From: an uncultured Alphaproteobacteria bacterium
GTDB taxonomy: Bacteria > Pseudomonadota > Alphaproteobacteria > Paracaedibacterales > CAITNM01
DNA length: 64,000 bases
Assembly (NCBI GenBank): GCA_903893805.1
Contig: CAITNM010000030.1
Location: 62,001-126,000 of the forward strand
Direction: 5' to 3'
Shown: in pieces, positions 10,434 to 19,001 of the stretch
Position numbering within the stretch: the first letter of the stretch is position 1
How the letters are laid out: every line of letters begins with the position of its first letter
Program-made: the position numbers and the translations under genes
Notes under the pieces: generated by a model
Seen by the model: the letters and a program-made list of their open reading frames with translations, nothing else
Told to the model about the DNA's origin: nothing
Database searches by the model: none

Positions 10434-11432
10434 ATGAAAATTGCAATTAATGGGTTTGGCCGTATTGGACGGATGATTTTGCGCAGCTTGGTTGAGCGTA
10501 ATGTGCGTGACATTCAAGTGGTGGCAATTAATGATTTAGGATCTTTAGAAGATAATGCACATTTGTTTAAGTATGATTCAATTCATGGTCGATTTGGTGG
10601 GCAAGTTACTACATCAGGCGATTCATTAGATGTTGGATTTGGGCTAATTAAAATATTAGCAGAACCTAACCCTGAAAAATTACCTTGGGGCGCAATGGGG
10701 GTTGATGTTGTTTTGGAATGCTCAGGTCGTTTTACAAAACGCGATAGTGCAGCCAAACACCTTGCTGCTGGTGCTAAACGAGTAATTGTTTCGGCACCTT
10801 GCGATGGAGCTGATATTACGGTTGTTTATGGAATCAACCATGAAAAAATAAACGATACCCATCAGGTGATCTCAAACGCATCTTGCACAACCAATTGTTT
10901 AGCACCGGTGGCATCAGTTTTACATAAATCACTTGGTATTGAATGTGGGTACATGACCACAATTCACGCATATACGGGGGATCAACGTTTGGTTGATACC
11001 TTGCACACTGATCAACGGCGGGCAAGAGCGGCAGCTATGTCAATGATTCCAAGTTCAACAGGCGCTGCAAAAGCGGTCGGATTGGTTTTACCTGAATTAA
11101 AAGGCAAGCTTGATGGCACAGCAATTCGTGTGCCCGTTGCCAACGTTTCAGTGGTTGATTTGAAAGTCATGGTGGGGCGAGACACAGCAATCTCTGAAGT
11201 AAATAGTTTCATGCAAACTGCTGCGAAAAATGAATTGCATGGAATTTTAGATTATGTAACTGATCATTTAGTTTCAGTTGATTTTAACCATTCCCCCTTT
11301 AGTTCAAGCTTTGATGCAACCCAAACTCAGGTAGTGAATAACCGTTTGGTTCGTGTGGTTTCTTGGTACGATAACGAATGGGGTTTTGCAAATCGTATGG
11401 TTGATGTAACAAGGCATCTTGGCTCTTCTTGA
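10434..11432 (+). CDS. gap: Glyceraldehyde-3-phosphate dehydrogenase
   Basis: GAPDH oxidises glyceraldehyde 3-phosphate to 1,3-bisphosphoglycerate with NAD and phosphate. The 332-residue product starts MKIAINGFGRIGR (NAD fold) and carries the catalytic SNASCTTNCLAP with Cys151; the C-terminal WYDNEWGFANRM is also diagnostic. A GAGG ribosome site lies before the ATG. It is divergent from mutL, the two sharing a 55-base control region. No other glycolytic gene is nearby. Confidence 0.98.
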   Translation: MKIAINGFGRIGRMILRSLVERNVRDIQVVAINDLGSLEDNAHLFKYDSIHGRFGGQVTTSGDSLDVGFGLIKILAEPNPEKLPWGAMGVDVVLECSGRFTKRDSAAKHLAAGAKRVIVSAPCDGADITVVYGINHEKINDTHQVISNASCTTNCLAPVASVLHKSLGIECGYMTTIHAYTGDQRLVDTLHTDQRRARAAAMSMIPSSTGAAKAVGLVLPELKGKLDGTAIRVPVANVSVVDLKVMVGRDTAISEVNSFMQTAAKNELHGILDYVTDHLVSVDFNHSPFSSSFDATQTQVVNNRLVRVVSWYDNEWGFANRMVDVTRHLGSS

Positions 11433-11481
11433 TTTAAAAACGCCTTCTCACAGTTTACCAAAATGCTCTCATAGGTTAGGG

Positions 11482-11500
11482 TGTGCTTAATGTTTTTAAA
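11482..11500 (+). promoter_or_regulatory. 19-nt element shared with the gene at 1447
   Basis: Exact copy of 1417-1435, ending 11 nt before the fahA ATG at 11512, the same distance as in the other copy. The identical placement suggests a functional upstream element, but its nature is unknown. fahA has no obvious purine-rich ribosome site between the element and the ATG. Confidence 0.4.
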
Positions 11501-11511
11501 GCCATAGTCAC

Positions 11512-12765
11512 ATGCAATCATCATTTTTGAGTATTCCTAATGGGCATCCGTTTCCTTTGTATAACCTTCCTTATGGGGTGTTTGAACATAAAGGAAAAAC
11601 ATCTATAGGTGTGGCTATTGGTGATTTTGTTCTTGATCTGACTTTGTTGGAAGAAAAAGGTCTATTAAAAGTTGAAGCATTGGCTGGCAAAAAAGTGTTC
11701 AATCAAACAACATTGAACGCTTTTTTAGCGACTGGTAAATCGTGTTGGAGTGCTGTTCGTCAGTTTTTAAAACATTTTCTAGATTCGAGCACGCCAGATT
11801 TGCGTGACAATGCGATTTTGCAAGCAGAAGTATTGATTCTTCAAAGTGAAATTGTCATGAAAATGCCAGTGCATGTTGGCGGTTATACTGATTTTTACTC
11901 ATCAATTGAGCATGCAACGAATATTGGAAAATTATTTCGTGACCCAGCTAATCCGCTATTGCCAAATTGGCGCCATATCCCAGTGGGTTATGATGGGCGC
12001 GCAAGTGCAATTGTGGTTAGTGGTACAAAAATTAAGCGTCCAAAGGGACAGTTGAAAATTGGAGAAGATGCGCCTATTTGTGCGCCGACCCGTCAATTCG
12101 ATACAGAAATCGAGCTCGGTTTTATTATAGGAACTAGCAATGACCTAGGCGCCCCTGTTTCAATCAACACTGCAGCTGATCATGTGTTTGGTGTGGTGAT
12201 GTTGCTTGATTGGAGCGCACGCGATATTCAACGATGGGAATATGTACCATTAGGGCCATTTTTGGGCAAAAATTTTGGCACAACTATTTCACCGTGGGTG
12301 GTTACTATGGAAGCTTTGCAGCCATTTTGTGTTGCGGGTCCTGAACAAAATCCAAAACCGTTGCCATATTTAGAAAAGCAAAACATTAATTTTGATATTG
12401 ATCTGCATTTGCAAATTAAAACGCCTAAAATGGACGCGTATCAAGAAATATCACATACAAATTATAAATACATGTACTGGGATATTGCACAGCAAGTTGC
12501 ACATCATACGGTGAATGGGTGCAATTTGCAGCCAGGCGATATTTTGGGGACGGGCACTATTAGTGGCCCTACGCCTGATAGTTACGGAAGTCTTATTGAA
12601 TTAACTTGGAATGGCGCGAACGCTATTCGCTTAGATTCAGGGGAAGAGCGTGTTTACTTGGCTGATAATGATTCTATGCAGGTCGTTGCGTGGGCTAAAA
12701 AAGATAATTTATGCATAGGTTTTGGCAATGCAGAAGCTACAGTGTTGCCTGCTATTGATTTATAA
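11512..12765 (+). CDS. fahA: Fumarylacetoacetase
   Basis: This enzyme splits fumarylacetoacetate into fumarate and acetoacetate, the last step of tyrosine and homogentisate breakdown. The 417-residue sequence tracks the animal enzyme closely by eye: FPLYNLPYGVF, GDYTDFYSS-like GGYTDFYSS (catalytic His/metal region), RDPANPLLPNWRHIPVGYDGRAS, the metal-binding DTEIELGFIIG and DWSARDIQRWEYVPLGPFLGK, and VNGCNLQPGD. No other tyrosine-catabolic gene (hmgA, hppD, maiA) is in the window, so it is isolated here. Confidence 0.96.
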   Translation: MQSSFLSIPNGHPFPLYNLPYGVFEHKGKTSIGVAIGDFVLDLTLLEEKGLLKVEALAGKKVFNQTTLNAFLATGKSCWSAVRQFLKHFLDSSTPDLRDNAILQAEVLILQSEIVMKMPVHVGGYTDFYSSIEHATNIGKLFRDPANPLLPNWRHIPVGYDGRASAIVVSGTKIKRPKGQLKIGEDAPICAPTRQFDTEIELGFIIGTSNDLGAPVSINTAADHVFGVVMLLDWSARDIQRWEYVPLGPFLGKNFGTTISPWVVTMEALQPFCVAGPEQNPKPLPYLEKQNINFDIDLHLQIKTPKMDAYQEISHTNYKYMYWDIAQQVAHHTVNGCNLQPGDILGTGTISGPTPDSYGSLIELTWNGANAIRLDSGEERVYLADNDSMQVVAWAKKDNLCIGFGNAEATVLPAIDL

Positions 12766-12850
12766 AATTTATGCGCGACAGCCGCAGTTAAAAGGTGTAC
12801 CTATAAAACAAGAGCGTTGAAGACATAGAAACCCTATTAAAGGAGTGTCC

Positions 12851-14128
12851 ATGGCACAGTTGAGCGCTGTAAAAATCGCAGCGGATAAACTTTTTAGCGG
12901 CGACAGCATTCACAAGCAAGACGGGCTGTTAGCGTATATGCAACCCTTGATTGCGACACTTTCGACTAAGGAATGCAGTGAAAATCCTCAGCTTGATTAT
13001 TGCACTGTTTCTCGAGCATATTTGAAATCACTTATTGATAATGTTCCCATTGCTGTGTTCTGTCTCGACAGAAATTTTCACATCACCAATCTCAGTACTG
13101 CTGCACTATCTTGGCTAAAAAGCCACTATTACAAAGGAAAAAGGGCTTTTTCTTCTGAGGATATCTTAGGTAAAAAATTCGATGACGTTTTTAGCCCATG
13201 CCCTAAACCGCTAGGAACTGCTATTAAAAATGCATTAAAGGGCAAAGTTTGGTTTACTAAGTCGCTTAAGCATGAAACAGATAACATGTATTCTCGTCAC
13301 TGGTTTCAGTGGGAAGTCTTTCCTTGGTTAAATCAAAACAATGAAGTGACTGATATTATTATTTTTTTAGGAGACAAAACTTCGCATCAGGAATTACTGC
13401 TTTCTAACAAAAAACTCCAGCAAAGTAATGAATTATTGGAAAGCTTTAACCTTATTTTTTTTCATGATCTTATTCAGCCCTTACGTCAAATTTCTAATTT
13501 TTTAGATATTATCCAAGAGCATTATGAAGGTGCTGATTCAGATAAATCTCCAATGAATCAGGTTTTTGGAGCTTTGCAAAAAAGCTTTGATCACATACGA
13601 AATTTAAGTGAAGGTATTGTGCTTTACTGCAAAAAAGGTGATCTAACCGTAGAATCTGAACAAATTTCCTTACAATGTCTTATTGAAGAAATCTATGAAA
13701 GTATTTTGAAATCAGAAAAATGCCAGTTCAATTTTCAATTTTCTGAAGATGTGTATTTGTATGCAAACCGTACGTGCATGCTGCAGCTTTTTCAAAATTT
13801 GTTTGCAAATGCAATTAAGCACAGTTCTGGTGAAAACTGCGTTATTACCTTATCAGGCTCAAGAGAAGACGAAAATTTTTACAGATTTCACATACACAAT
13901 CAGGGCTATTGCCCTGGGTATATTCGAAAAAAAAATGTTTTTTTACCTTTTCAGTCTTCTACATCTGATGGAGCTGGGCTTGGGCTGATGATTTGTAAGA
14001 AGATTATTTCTGCTTATAAGGGGAAAATCACGCTTCGTTCAGGTAAACGTAAGGGGACTGTGGTATCGTTCACGCTCCCTATTTGTGAAGAACATCATAG
14101 CGAGAAAAAACTAGAATTTTTAACTTAA
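12851..14128 (+). CDS. PAS-domain sensor histidine kinase
   Basis: A soluble 425-residue kinase with no membrane segments. The start is the ATG at 12851, six bases after AGGAG; an upstream in-frame GTG at 12845 abuts that site. A PAS domain (about 58-180, LIDNVPIAVFCLDRNF) is followed by a DHp helix with FFHDLIQPLRQI, where His205 is the likely phospho-acceptor; the HDLxxPLR form is typical of phytochrome-like kinases that pair with Rcp1-type regulators. The ATPase domain has a good N-box (NLFANAIKHS) and G2 box (GAGLGLMICKKI), but the G1 box (HNQGYCPGY) lacks the usual Asp. The partner is the regulator at 14202. The signal sensed is unknown. Confidence 0.88.
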   Translation: MAQLSAVKIAADKLFSGDSIHKQDGLLAYMQPLIATLSTKECSENPQLDYCTVSRAYLKSLIDNVPIAVFCLDRNFHITNLSTAALSWLKSHYYKGKRAFSSEDILGKKFDDVFSPCPKPLGTAIKNALKGKVWFTKSLKHETDNMYSRHWFQWEVFPWLNQNNEVTDIIIFLGDKTSHQELLLSNKKLQQSNELLESFNLIFFHDLIQPLRQISNFLDIIQEHYEGADSDKSPMNQVFGALQKSFDHIRNLSEGIVLYCKKGDLTVESEQISLQCLIEEIYESILKSEKCQFNFQFSEDVYLYANRTCMLQLFQNLFANAIKHSSGENCVITLSGSREDENFYRFHIHNQGYCPGYIRKKNVFLPFQSSTSDGAGLGLMICKKIISAYKGKITLRSGKRKGTVVSFTLPICEEHHSEKKLEFLT

Positions 14129-14201
14129 CCATTAATGCAAGCATCAAGGTACACTGAACGCAATCGTTGTATATGAAGATGGACCCCGGAGGGAATTTAT
14201 C

Positions 14202-14897
14202 ATGACAGTTGATCAAAAAGACGAATTACTTGGGAAAAAGGTTACTTTTTTTCGTCGTAAAATGAATTGGCCGCTAAAAATACTTGCTGCGGGATTGGAC
14301 GTTTCAATCCAACAACTTCAGCGATATGAAAAGGGAGTCAATAAAATTTCGGCTTCTATGCTCTACCAGTTATCAAAAATTTTTAAGGTTGATTTAGCAT
14401 GTTTTTTTGAAGATTTTGAAGGTCATCCAGTTGAAAAGGATGATATTTACAATGTCCTGCTTGTAGAAGATAATGCGAGCGACGAATTTTTACTTCGAAA
14501 GGCATTAGCTGATTTTCCAAAAAAATTACATATTTATACCATCAATGATGGTCAGGCAGCGTTGAATTTTTTAAGTGATATCGCTCATGATTCTGTGCAA
14601 ACTTTACCAAAGCCTGATCTTATTTTTCTAGATCTACACCTTCCATCTGTCCGAGGGCTAGATGTTCTAAAGGATATTAAGCGACGCGTACATTTAAATG
14701 AAATACCCGTGATTGTGCTAAGTAGTAGTTTAAATGCAGATGACCGTGCCGCTGCTTACAGTTTGCAAGCCAGTGGTTTTATAAGAAAATCATTCACTTA
14801 TAAGGAATTCAAAGGTCAACTACACAAGGCTATGGCTTATTGGACTGACGTTGTCGATCTGCCTCGTTTTTCAGAACAGCACGCGCAAGCTAGTTGA
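14202..14897 (+). CDS. Response regulator: N-terminal XRE helix-turn-helix fused to C-terminal receiver
   Basis: A 231-residue protein with domains in the reverse of the usual order. Residues about 8-70 are an XRE/Cro-like DNA-binding domain (LAAGLDVSIQQLQRYEKG, then ISASMLYQLSKIF). Residues about 83-220 are a receiver of the Rcp1 type: LVEDNASDEF, LPKPDLIFLDLHLPS with phospho-acceptor Asp144, VIVLSSS and a lysine in FIRKS (Ser replaces the usual Pro). A GGAGGG ribosome site precedes the ATG. It follows the PAS kinase by 73 bases and is presumably its target, so phosphorylation would act directly on a phage-repressor-like domain. Regulated genes are unknown. Confidence 0.88.
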   Translation: MTVDQKDELLGKKVTFFRRKMNWPLKILAAGLDVSIQQLQRYEKGVNKISASMLYQLSKIFKVDLACFFEDFEGHPVEKDDIYNVLLVEDNASDEFLLRKALADFPKKLHIYTINDGQAALNFLSDIAHDSVQTLPKPDLIFLDLHLPSVRGLDVLKDIKRRVHLNEIPVIVLSSSLNADDRAAAYSLQASGFIRKSFTYKEFKGQLHKAMAYWTDVVDLPRFSEQHAQAS

Positions 14898-14898
14898 A

Positions 14899-14924
14899 TG
14901 AGAGGGCCGGGCAAGGCTCTCTCA
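14899..14924. terminator. Hairpin between convergent genes
   Basis: TGAGAGGGCC pairs with GGCTCTCTCA around GGGCAA: ten pairs including one G-U. It lies between the regulator ending at 14897 and the protease ending at 14934. There is no strong T tract (ATAAGTGATTTATTTT on plus), so termination strength is uncertain. Confidence 0.5.
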
Positions 14925-14933
14925 ATAAGTGAT

Positions 14934-16460
14934 TTATTTTTCTCCGCCCAACGTTGTGTCCTTCCAGATGTGATTGGTTGGGTTCCAGTCATATCGTTTA
15001 GGAGTGTCAAAAGCCTTTTCATAACGCACCAAAATTTCGCGTGGGGTGCGGTCGACTTGCTTGAATGCAGTTAGGTAATCTTCTTTTCCAAAAAAATCTA
15101 TATAACGCAGAGTAAACATCGATTTCTTTTCAATTCCTGGAATCATGGCTTCAAGTGCTTCAAGAGTCGTTACTGCTTTTCCGTCAATTTCAATTAACTT
15201 GTAAACATTGGCTCTCCAGCCAGAGCCTAAATCACTATCGTCCATACGCAACGGAGATGTCTGAGATATGCCAGAAAAGTAGACGCCCTTATCTCTGTTA
15301 CCGATGCTGATTGTTAGTTGGTCATGATGCTCAAACCAGACTGTGCCTAAAAAGTTAATTATTTTGTCTTCACTGCCGTGCATTATTGTATCGGGAGTAA
15401 TAGATACTTCTTTTTCTATTCCATTGCGAAGAATTTTAAATTTTAAAGAACCGGAAGCTGCGTCAATAACCCGACTAAGGTCTAAAAGGTTGGGGCCAAT
15501 AGGTTGGTTATTAACTTCAAGAAAAATATCGCCTGGTTCGAAAGCCGATGCTCCGTCAAAACCGTTAATTACATGCTTAACGGTAAGAATTTTACCTTTT
15601 GCATCTGGAAAATCCTTTTGATATATTTTTGCAAATTTTTCCGTCACAAATCCAGCGGTGATTAGCTGATCAATTGGTGAGTATTGTAGTCTAGCGCCAA
15701 TACCTTTTCTGGGTGGGCTTTTGTTTTGTTTTAAATAGGCCAAAGCATCTTTTATATACAAAATTGGCAGGCCTGTGCCTGAGACAAATTTTCCTCCGTA
15801 AACAATTCCAACAACTTCTCCTTTTTCGTCAAAAATTGGACTACCACTGGCACCGCCAACCGTTAACCCTGCATAATGGAACGATTGATCATTGAAAGCT
15901 GTTAGGGTGCTGAAGGTGTTAAATATTGTCCCTTCTTGAGTTGAAAATTCATCTCCGGCAGCATTACCCATGACATTAATACTATCGTTTAAATGAAGTT
16001 TTTTATTAGAGAGAGCAAGCTCTTCGCAGTCATCAGGTATATCTTTTGGGTCAACTTCTAAAATTGCAAAATCTAAAAGAGGGTCAACATAGCGCCTTCG
16101 GCCTATCGCCTTAGAGCCATTGCTGAATTTCAATTCATAACTGCAAATGCTAAAACTTCCAGCTACGTGGCGATTTGTAGCAACTAATCCTCTATTCTTA
16201 TCAACAATAAATCCAGTTCCTGACCAACTTTGTGAATTAGGCTCTGTTGCTTTGATATGAGCTTTAACTTTTATAATTACTACGCCTTTGCGCATTGTGT
16301 TTAGTAATATGCAACGTTTGCTTTTTTCCGATTCAGTAGCCGGTTCTACAGCTGCTTGTTTTATTGGCCCCTCTTTTTGTTCGATTTTATCTGAAGGAGA
16401 AACAGTTTCGGAAGCGACTAATGAACAGCAGAATAAAAAACTAAAAAGGAAAAAGCGCAT
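14934..16460 (-). CDS. Exported HtrA/Deg-type serine protease, Nma111/Deg7-like
   Basis: A 508-residue exported protease; the start at 16460 gives MRFFLFSFLFCCSLVASE as signal peptide with GAAGGG upstream. The trypsin-like domain holds the complete triad: His98 in TNRHVAG, Asp130 in DPLLDFAILEVDP and Ser205 in GGASGSP. Two PDZ-like regions follow (about 270-365 and about 390-480). The wording TNRHV, DP..DFAIL.VDP and VMGNAAGDEFS resembles the eukaryotic Nma111/plant Deg7 branch more than DegP or DegS, as I remember those families. Likely role: periplasmic or secreted protein quality control. It lies downstream of kdsA with 63 bases between. Confidence 0.85.
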   Translation of the reverse strand: MRFFLFSFLFCCSLVASETVSPSDKIEQKEGPIKQAAVEPATESEKSKRCILLNTMRKGVVIIKVKAHIKATEPNSQSWSGTGFIVDKNRGLVATNRHVAGSFSICSYELKFSNGSKAIGRRRYVDPLLDFAILEVDPKDIPDDCEELALSNKKLHLNDSINVMGNAAGDEFSTQEGTIFNTFSTLTAFNDQSFHYAGLTVGGASGSPIFDEKGEVVGIVYGGKFVSGTGLPILYIKDALAYLKQNKSPPRKGIGARLQYSPIDQLITAGFVTEKFAKIYQKDFPDAKGKILTVKHVINGFDGASAFEPGDIFLEVNNQPIGPNLLDLSRVIDAASGSLKFKILRNGIEKEVSITPDTIMHGSEDKIINFLGTVWFEHHDQLTISIGNRDKGVYFSGISQTSPLRMDDSDLGSGWRANVYKLIEIDGKAVTTLEALEAMIPGIEKKSMFTLRYIDFFGKEDYLTAFKQVDRTPREILVRYEKAFDTPKRYDWNPTNHIWKDTTLGGEK

Positions 16461-16523
16461 AACAAACCCTTCATGATAAATTTGTACCATTATAAGATTT
16501 TTTTATTAATATCTGATTAACTT

Positions 16524-17360
16524 TTAATCTAAAAATCTTGGATTTTCTTTTGCCACTGAATCAAAAGCTTTTAGTTCAGATAAAACTTTTTTCATGTCAG
16601 AGAGACGGATCATATTCGGCCCATCGCTTGGGGCATTGTCTGGATCTTGGTGAGTTTCTAAAAATACACCGGCAACACCAACAGCAACTGCGGCGCGTGC
16701 TAATATAGGAGCGAATTCACGTTTTCCACCAGTTGATGCGCCTTGTCCACCTGGCTGTTGTACCGAATGAGTTGCATCAAAAATAACGGGGTAACCTGTT
16801 TGGGCCATAATACTTAGGCTTCGCATATCACTAACTAAAGTGTTGTACCCAAAACTAGCTCCACGTTCGCAAAGCATAACATTAGAATTACCGAATGATT
16901 CCATTTTATTTACAACGTTTTGCATATCCCAAGGTGCTAGAAATTGACCTTTTTTAATATTGATGACTTTTCCTGTTTTTGCTGCAGCTTGTAGCAAGTC
17001 AGTTTGACGACACAAAAAAGCAGGAATTTGTAATACATCAACTACGTTTGCCATCAGCGTACACTGTTCTGGAGAATGCACATCGGTTGTAATTGGCACG
17101 TTGAATGTGTTGCGAATTTCTTCAAAAATTTTGATAGATGCTTCAAGACCAAGTCCTCTGACGCCAGCAATGCTTGTGCGGTTGGCCTTATCAAAAGATG
17201 TTTTGTAAATTAGGTGAATACCTAATGCATTACATAAAGTTGTTAAGTTTTCCGCCATCATCATTGCGTGGTCACGGCTTTCTAAAACACACGGCCCTGC
17301 TATAAGCACAAAAGGATTTGTATTGGAAATGGCTAAAGATTGAACAAGAATTGTTTTCAT
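16524..17360 (-). CDS. kdsA: 3-deoxy-8-phosphooctulonate synthase (KDO8P synthase)
   Basis: KdsA condenses phosphoenolpyruvate with arabinose 5-phosphate to give KDO 8-phosphate for the LPS inner core. The 278 residues show [10 protein letters not shown] at the start, [48 protein letters not shown], and [13 protein letters not shown] with [20 protein letters not shown] near the end. Asn in the VINIKKGQ region fits the non-metal class, though class is not certain by eye. Confidence 0.97.
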   Translation of the reverse strand: MKTILVQSLAISNTNPFVLIAGPCVLESRDHAMMMAENLTTLCNALGIHLIYKTSFDKANRTSIAGVRGLGLEASIKIFEEIRNTFNVPITTDVHSPEQCTLMANVVDVLQIPAFLCRQTDLLQAAAKTGKVINIKKGQFLAPWDMQNVVNKMESFGNSNVMLCERGASFGYNTLVSDMRSLSIMAQTGYPVIFDATHSVQQPGGQGASTGGKREFAPILARAAVAVGVAGVFLETHQDPDNAPSDGPNMIRLSDMKKVLSELKAFDSVAKENPRFLD

Positions 17361-17460
17361 ATATCACAAATTACAGTAGTTTTTTCATACCATAGCGAAG
17401 ACGCTTGGGTTTTGGTACCCTCTTCGGTTATACTTTTTGTAAATTATACATGAGATCGTT

Positions 17461-18234
17461 ATGAATCCTTTAGCAGTGGTTGGAAGACTGTTTTTAAATT
17501 TTGTTGGTATGACAGGTAAAATCAGCCTGTTTTTCTATAATGCTATGCGTCATGGTTTTCAGCCTCCCTATTATTGGACTTTGATTTTGAATCAGTTTAT
17601 TCAAATAGGATATTATTCATTGCCTGTAGTAGGCTTAACAGCGATTTTCACAGGCATGGTACTGGCCTTGCAAAGCTACACTGGTTTTTCACGATTCTCA
17701 GCAGAAGGAGCAGTGGCCACGGTAGTGGTGCTATCAATTACTCGTGAACTAGGTCCAGTGTTGGCAGGCCTAATGGTGGCAGGCCGCGTCGGCGCTTCAA
17801 TGGCCGCTGAAATTGGCACTATGCGGGTCACAGAACAAATTGATGCGTTGGTTACCTTGTCTGCTAATCCTTTCAAATACCTAATATTTCCTCGCATTTT
17901 AGCTGGCACTATTGTATTGCCAATACTAGTACTTATTGCAGATATCATTGGTGTAATGGGCGGTTACGTTATTTGTGTGCATGAATTAAATTTCAACAGG
18001 GGTAACTACATGCAGCAAACCCTTCGTTACTTAGAATTTTCTGATGTGCAATCAGGCCTTATAAAAGCTGCCGCCTTTGGAATGCTTATTACCCTTATGG
18101 GTTGCTACCACGGATTTAACTCTGGCCGAGGTGCCGAAGGGGTGGGGCGCGCCACAACCAATGCGGTGGTTTCTGCTTCCATCTTTATTTTGTTTATGAA
18201 TTACGTTCTCACCAGCATTTTATTTCAACGGTAA
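17461..18234 (+). CDS. mlaE: Mla-type lipid ABC transporter permease MlaE
   Basis: Inner-membrane permease (257 residues, about five to six membrane segments) of the system that moves phospholipids between outer and inner membranes. ILNQFIQIGYYSLPVV, ITRELGPVLAGLMVAGRVGASMAAEIGTM (in parts) and the EQIDAL coupling-helix region are typical of the MlaE/YrbE family. It is followed five bases later by mlaF. The substrate-binding MlaD subunit is not in the window, so the periplasmic part must be encoded elsewhere. Confidence 0.95.
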   Translation: MNPLAVVGRLFLNFVGMTGKISLFFYNAMRHGFQPPYYWTLILNQFIQIGYYSLPVVGLTAIFTGMVLALQSYTGFSRFSAEGAVATVVVLSITRELGPVLAGLMVAGRVGASMAAEIGTMRVTEQIDALVTLSANPFKYLIFPRILAGTIVLPILVLIADIIGVMGGYVICVHELNFNRGNYMQQTLRYLEFSDVQSGLIKAAAFGMLITLMGCYHGFNSGRGAEGVGRATTNAVVSASIFILFMNYVLTSILFQR

Positions 18235-18239
18235 ACATC

Positions 18240-19001
18240 ATGTCTCAATTAATTATCTCAGTTAAAAATCTTCACAAGTCTTTTGGCGATAATCATGTAT
18301 TGCGTGGGATTAGCCTTGATTTAGGCGAACAAGAATCCTTGGGTATTATCGGGGGATCTGGCACGGGTAAGTCAATTTTAATTAAGTGTATTTTAGGGCT
18401 AATTGAACCAGATTCTGGTGAAATCCTTATAAATGGGGAAAATATGGTTGGGGCACGAAGTGCTAAACGTCAACAGCTTATTCAATCATTTGGTATGCTA
18501 TTTCAAGGCGGTGCTTTGTTTGACAGTTTACCTGTTTGGCACAATATTGCATTTGGCCTTATTCATGGACAACGCATGGACAAAACCAAAGCGCGTAAAA
18601 TTGCTATGGAAAAATTGGAAGCTGTTGACCTTGATCCAAAGGTTGCTGATATTTTTCCAGCTGAATTATCAGGTGGTATGCAAAAGCGTGTGGCGTTAGC
18701 GCGCGCGATTGCAACAAACCCAAAAGTTATCTTCTTTGACGAGCCAACAACAGGTCTGGATCCAATTGTTAGTGGCACAATCAATGATTTGATTCGTAGA
18801 TGTGTTAAAGACATTGGAGCTAGTGCTATGAGTATTACCCATGATATGCATTCTCTTCGCATTATTGCTGACCGGGTAGGGCTATTGTTTCAAGGAGATC
18901 TTATTTGGAACGGAACTGTTTCCGAAATGGATCACACAAAAAATGCTTATGTGAAGCAATTCATTAATGGTTTGCCGCATGGGCCATTTACCGATGGCTA
19001 A
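18240..19001 (+). CDS. mlaF: Mla-type lipid ABC transporter ATP-binding protein MlaF
   Basis: ATPase subunit (253 residues) energising MlaE. Walker A is GGSGTGKSILIK (about 38-49), the Q-loop MLFQGGALFDSL, the signature motif ELSGGMQKRVALARAI, Walker B VIFFDEPTTGLDP and the H-loop SITHDM. The phrase QGGALFDSLPVWHNIAF is particular to the MlaF branch. Its stop codon overlaps the radA start by eight bases. Confidence 0.96.
   Translation: MSQLIISVKNLHKSFGDNHVLRGISLDLGEQESLGIIGGSGTGKSILIKCILGLIEPDSGEILINGENMVGARSAKRQQLIQSFGMLFQGGALFDSLPVWHNIAFGLIHGQRMDKTKARKIAMEKLEAVDLDPKVADIFPAELSGGMQKRVALARAIATNPKVIFFDEPTTGLDPIVSGTINDLIRRCVKDIGASAMSITHDMHSLRIIADRVGLLFQGDLIWNGTVSEMDHTKNAYVKQFINGLPHGPFTDG

Noticed and set aside
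10379-10513. Upstream extension of mutL
   Set aside because: It reads into the divergent gap gene and gives residues unlike any MutL.
12845-12850. GTG start for the histidine kinase
   Set aside because: The GTG touches the AGGAG site; the ATG at 12851 has proper spacing.
18967-18993. Earlier ATG for radA
   Set aside because: It lies inside mlaF and adds nine residues before the conserved zinc finger.
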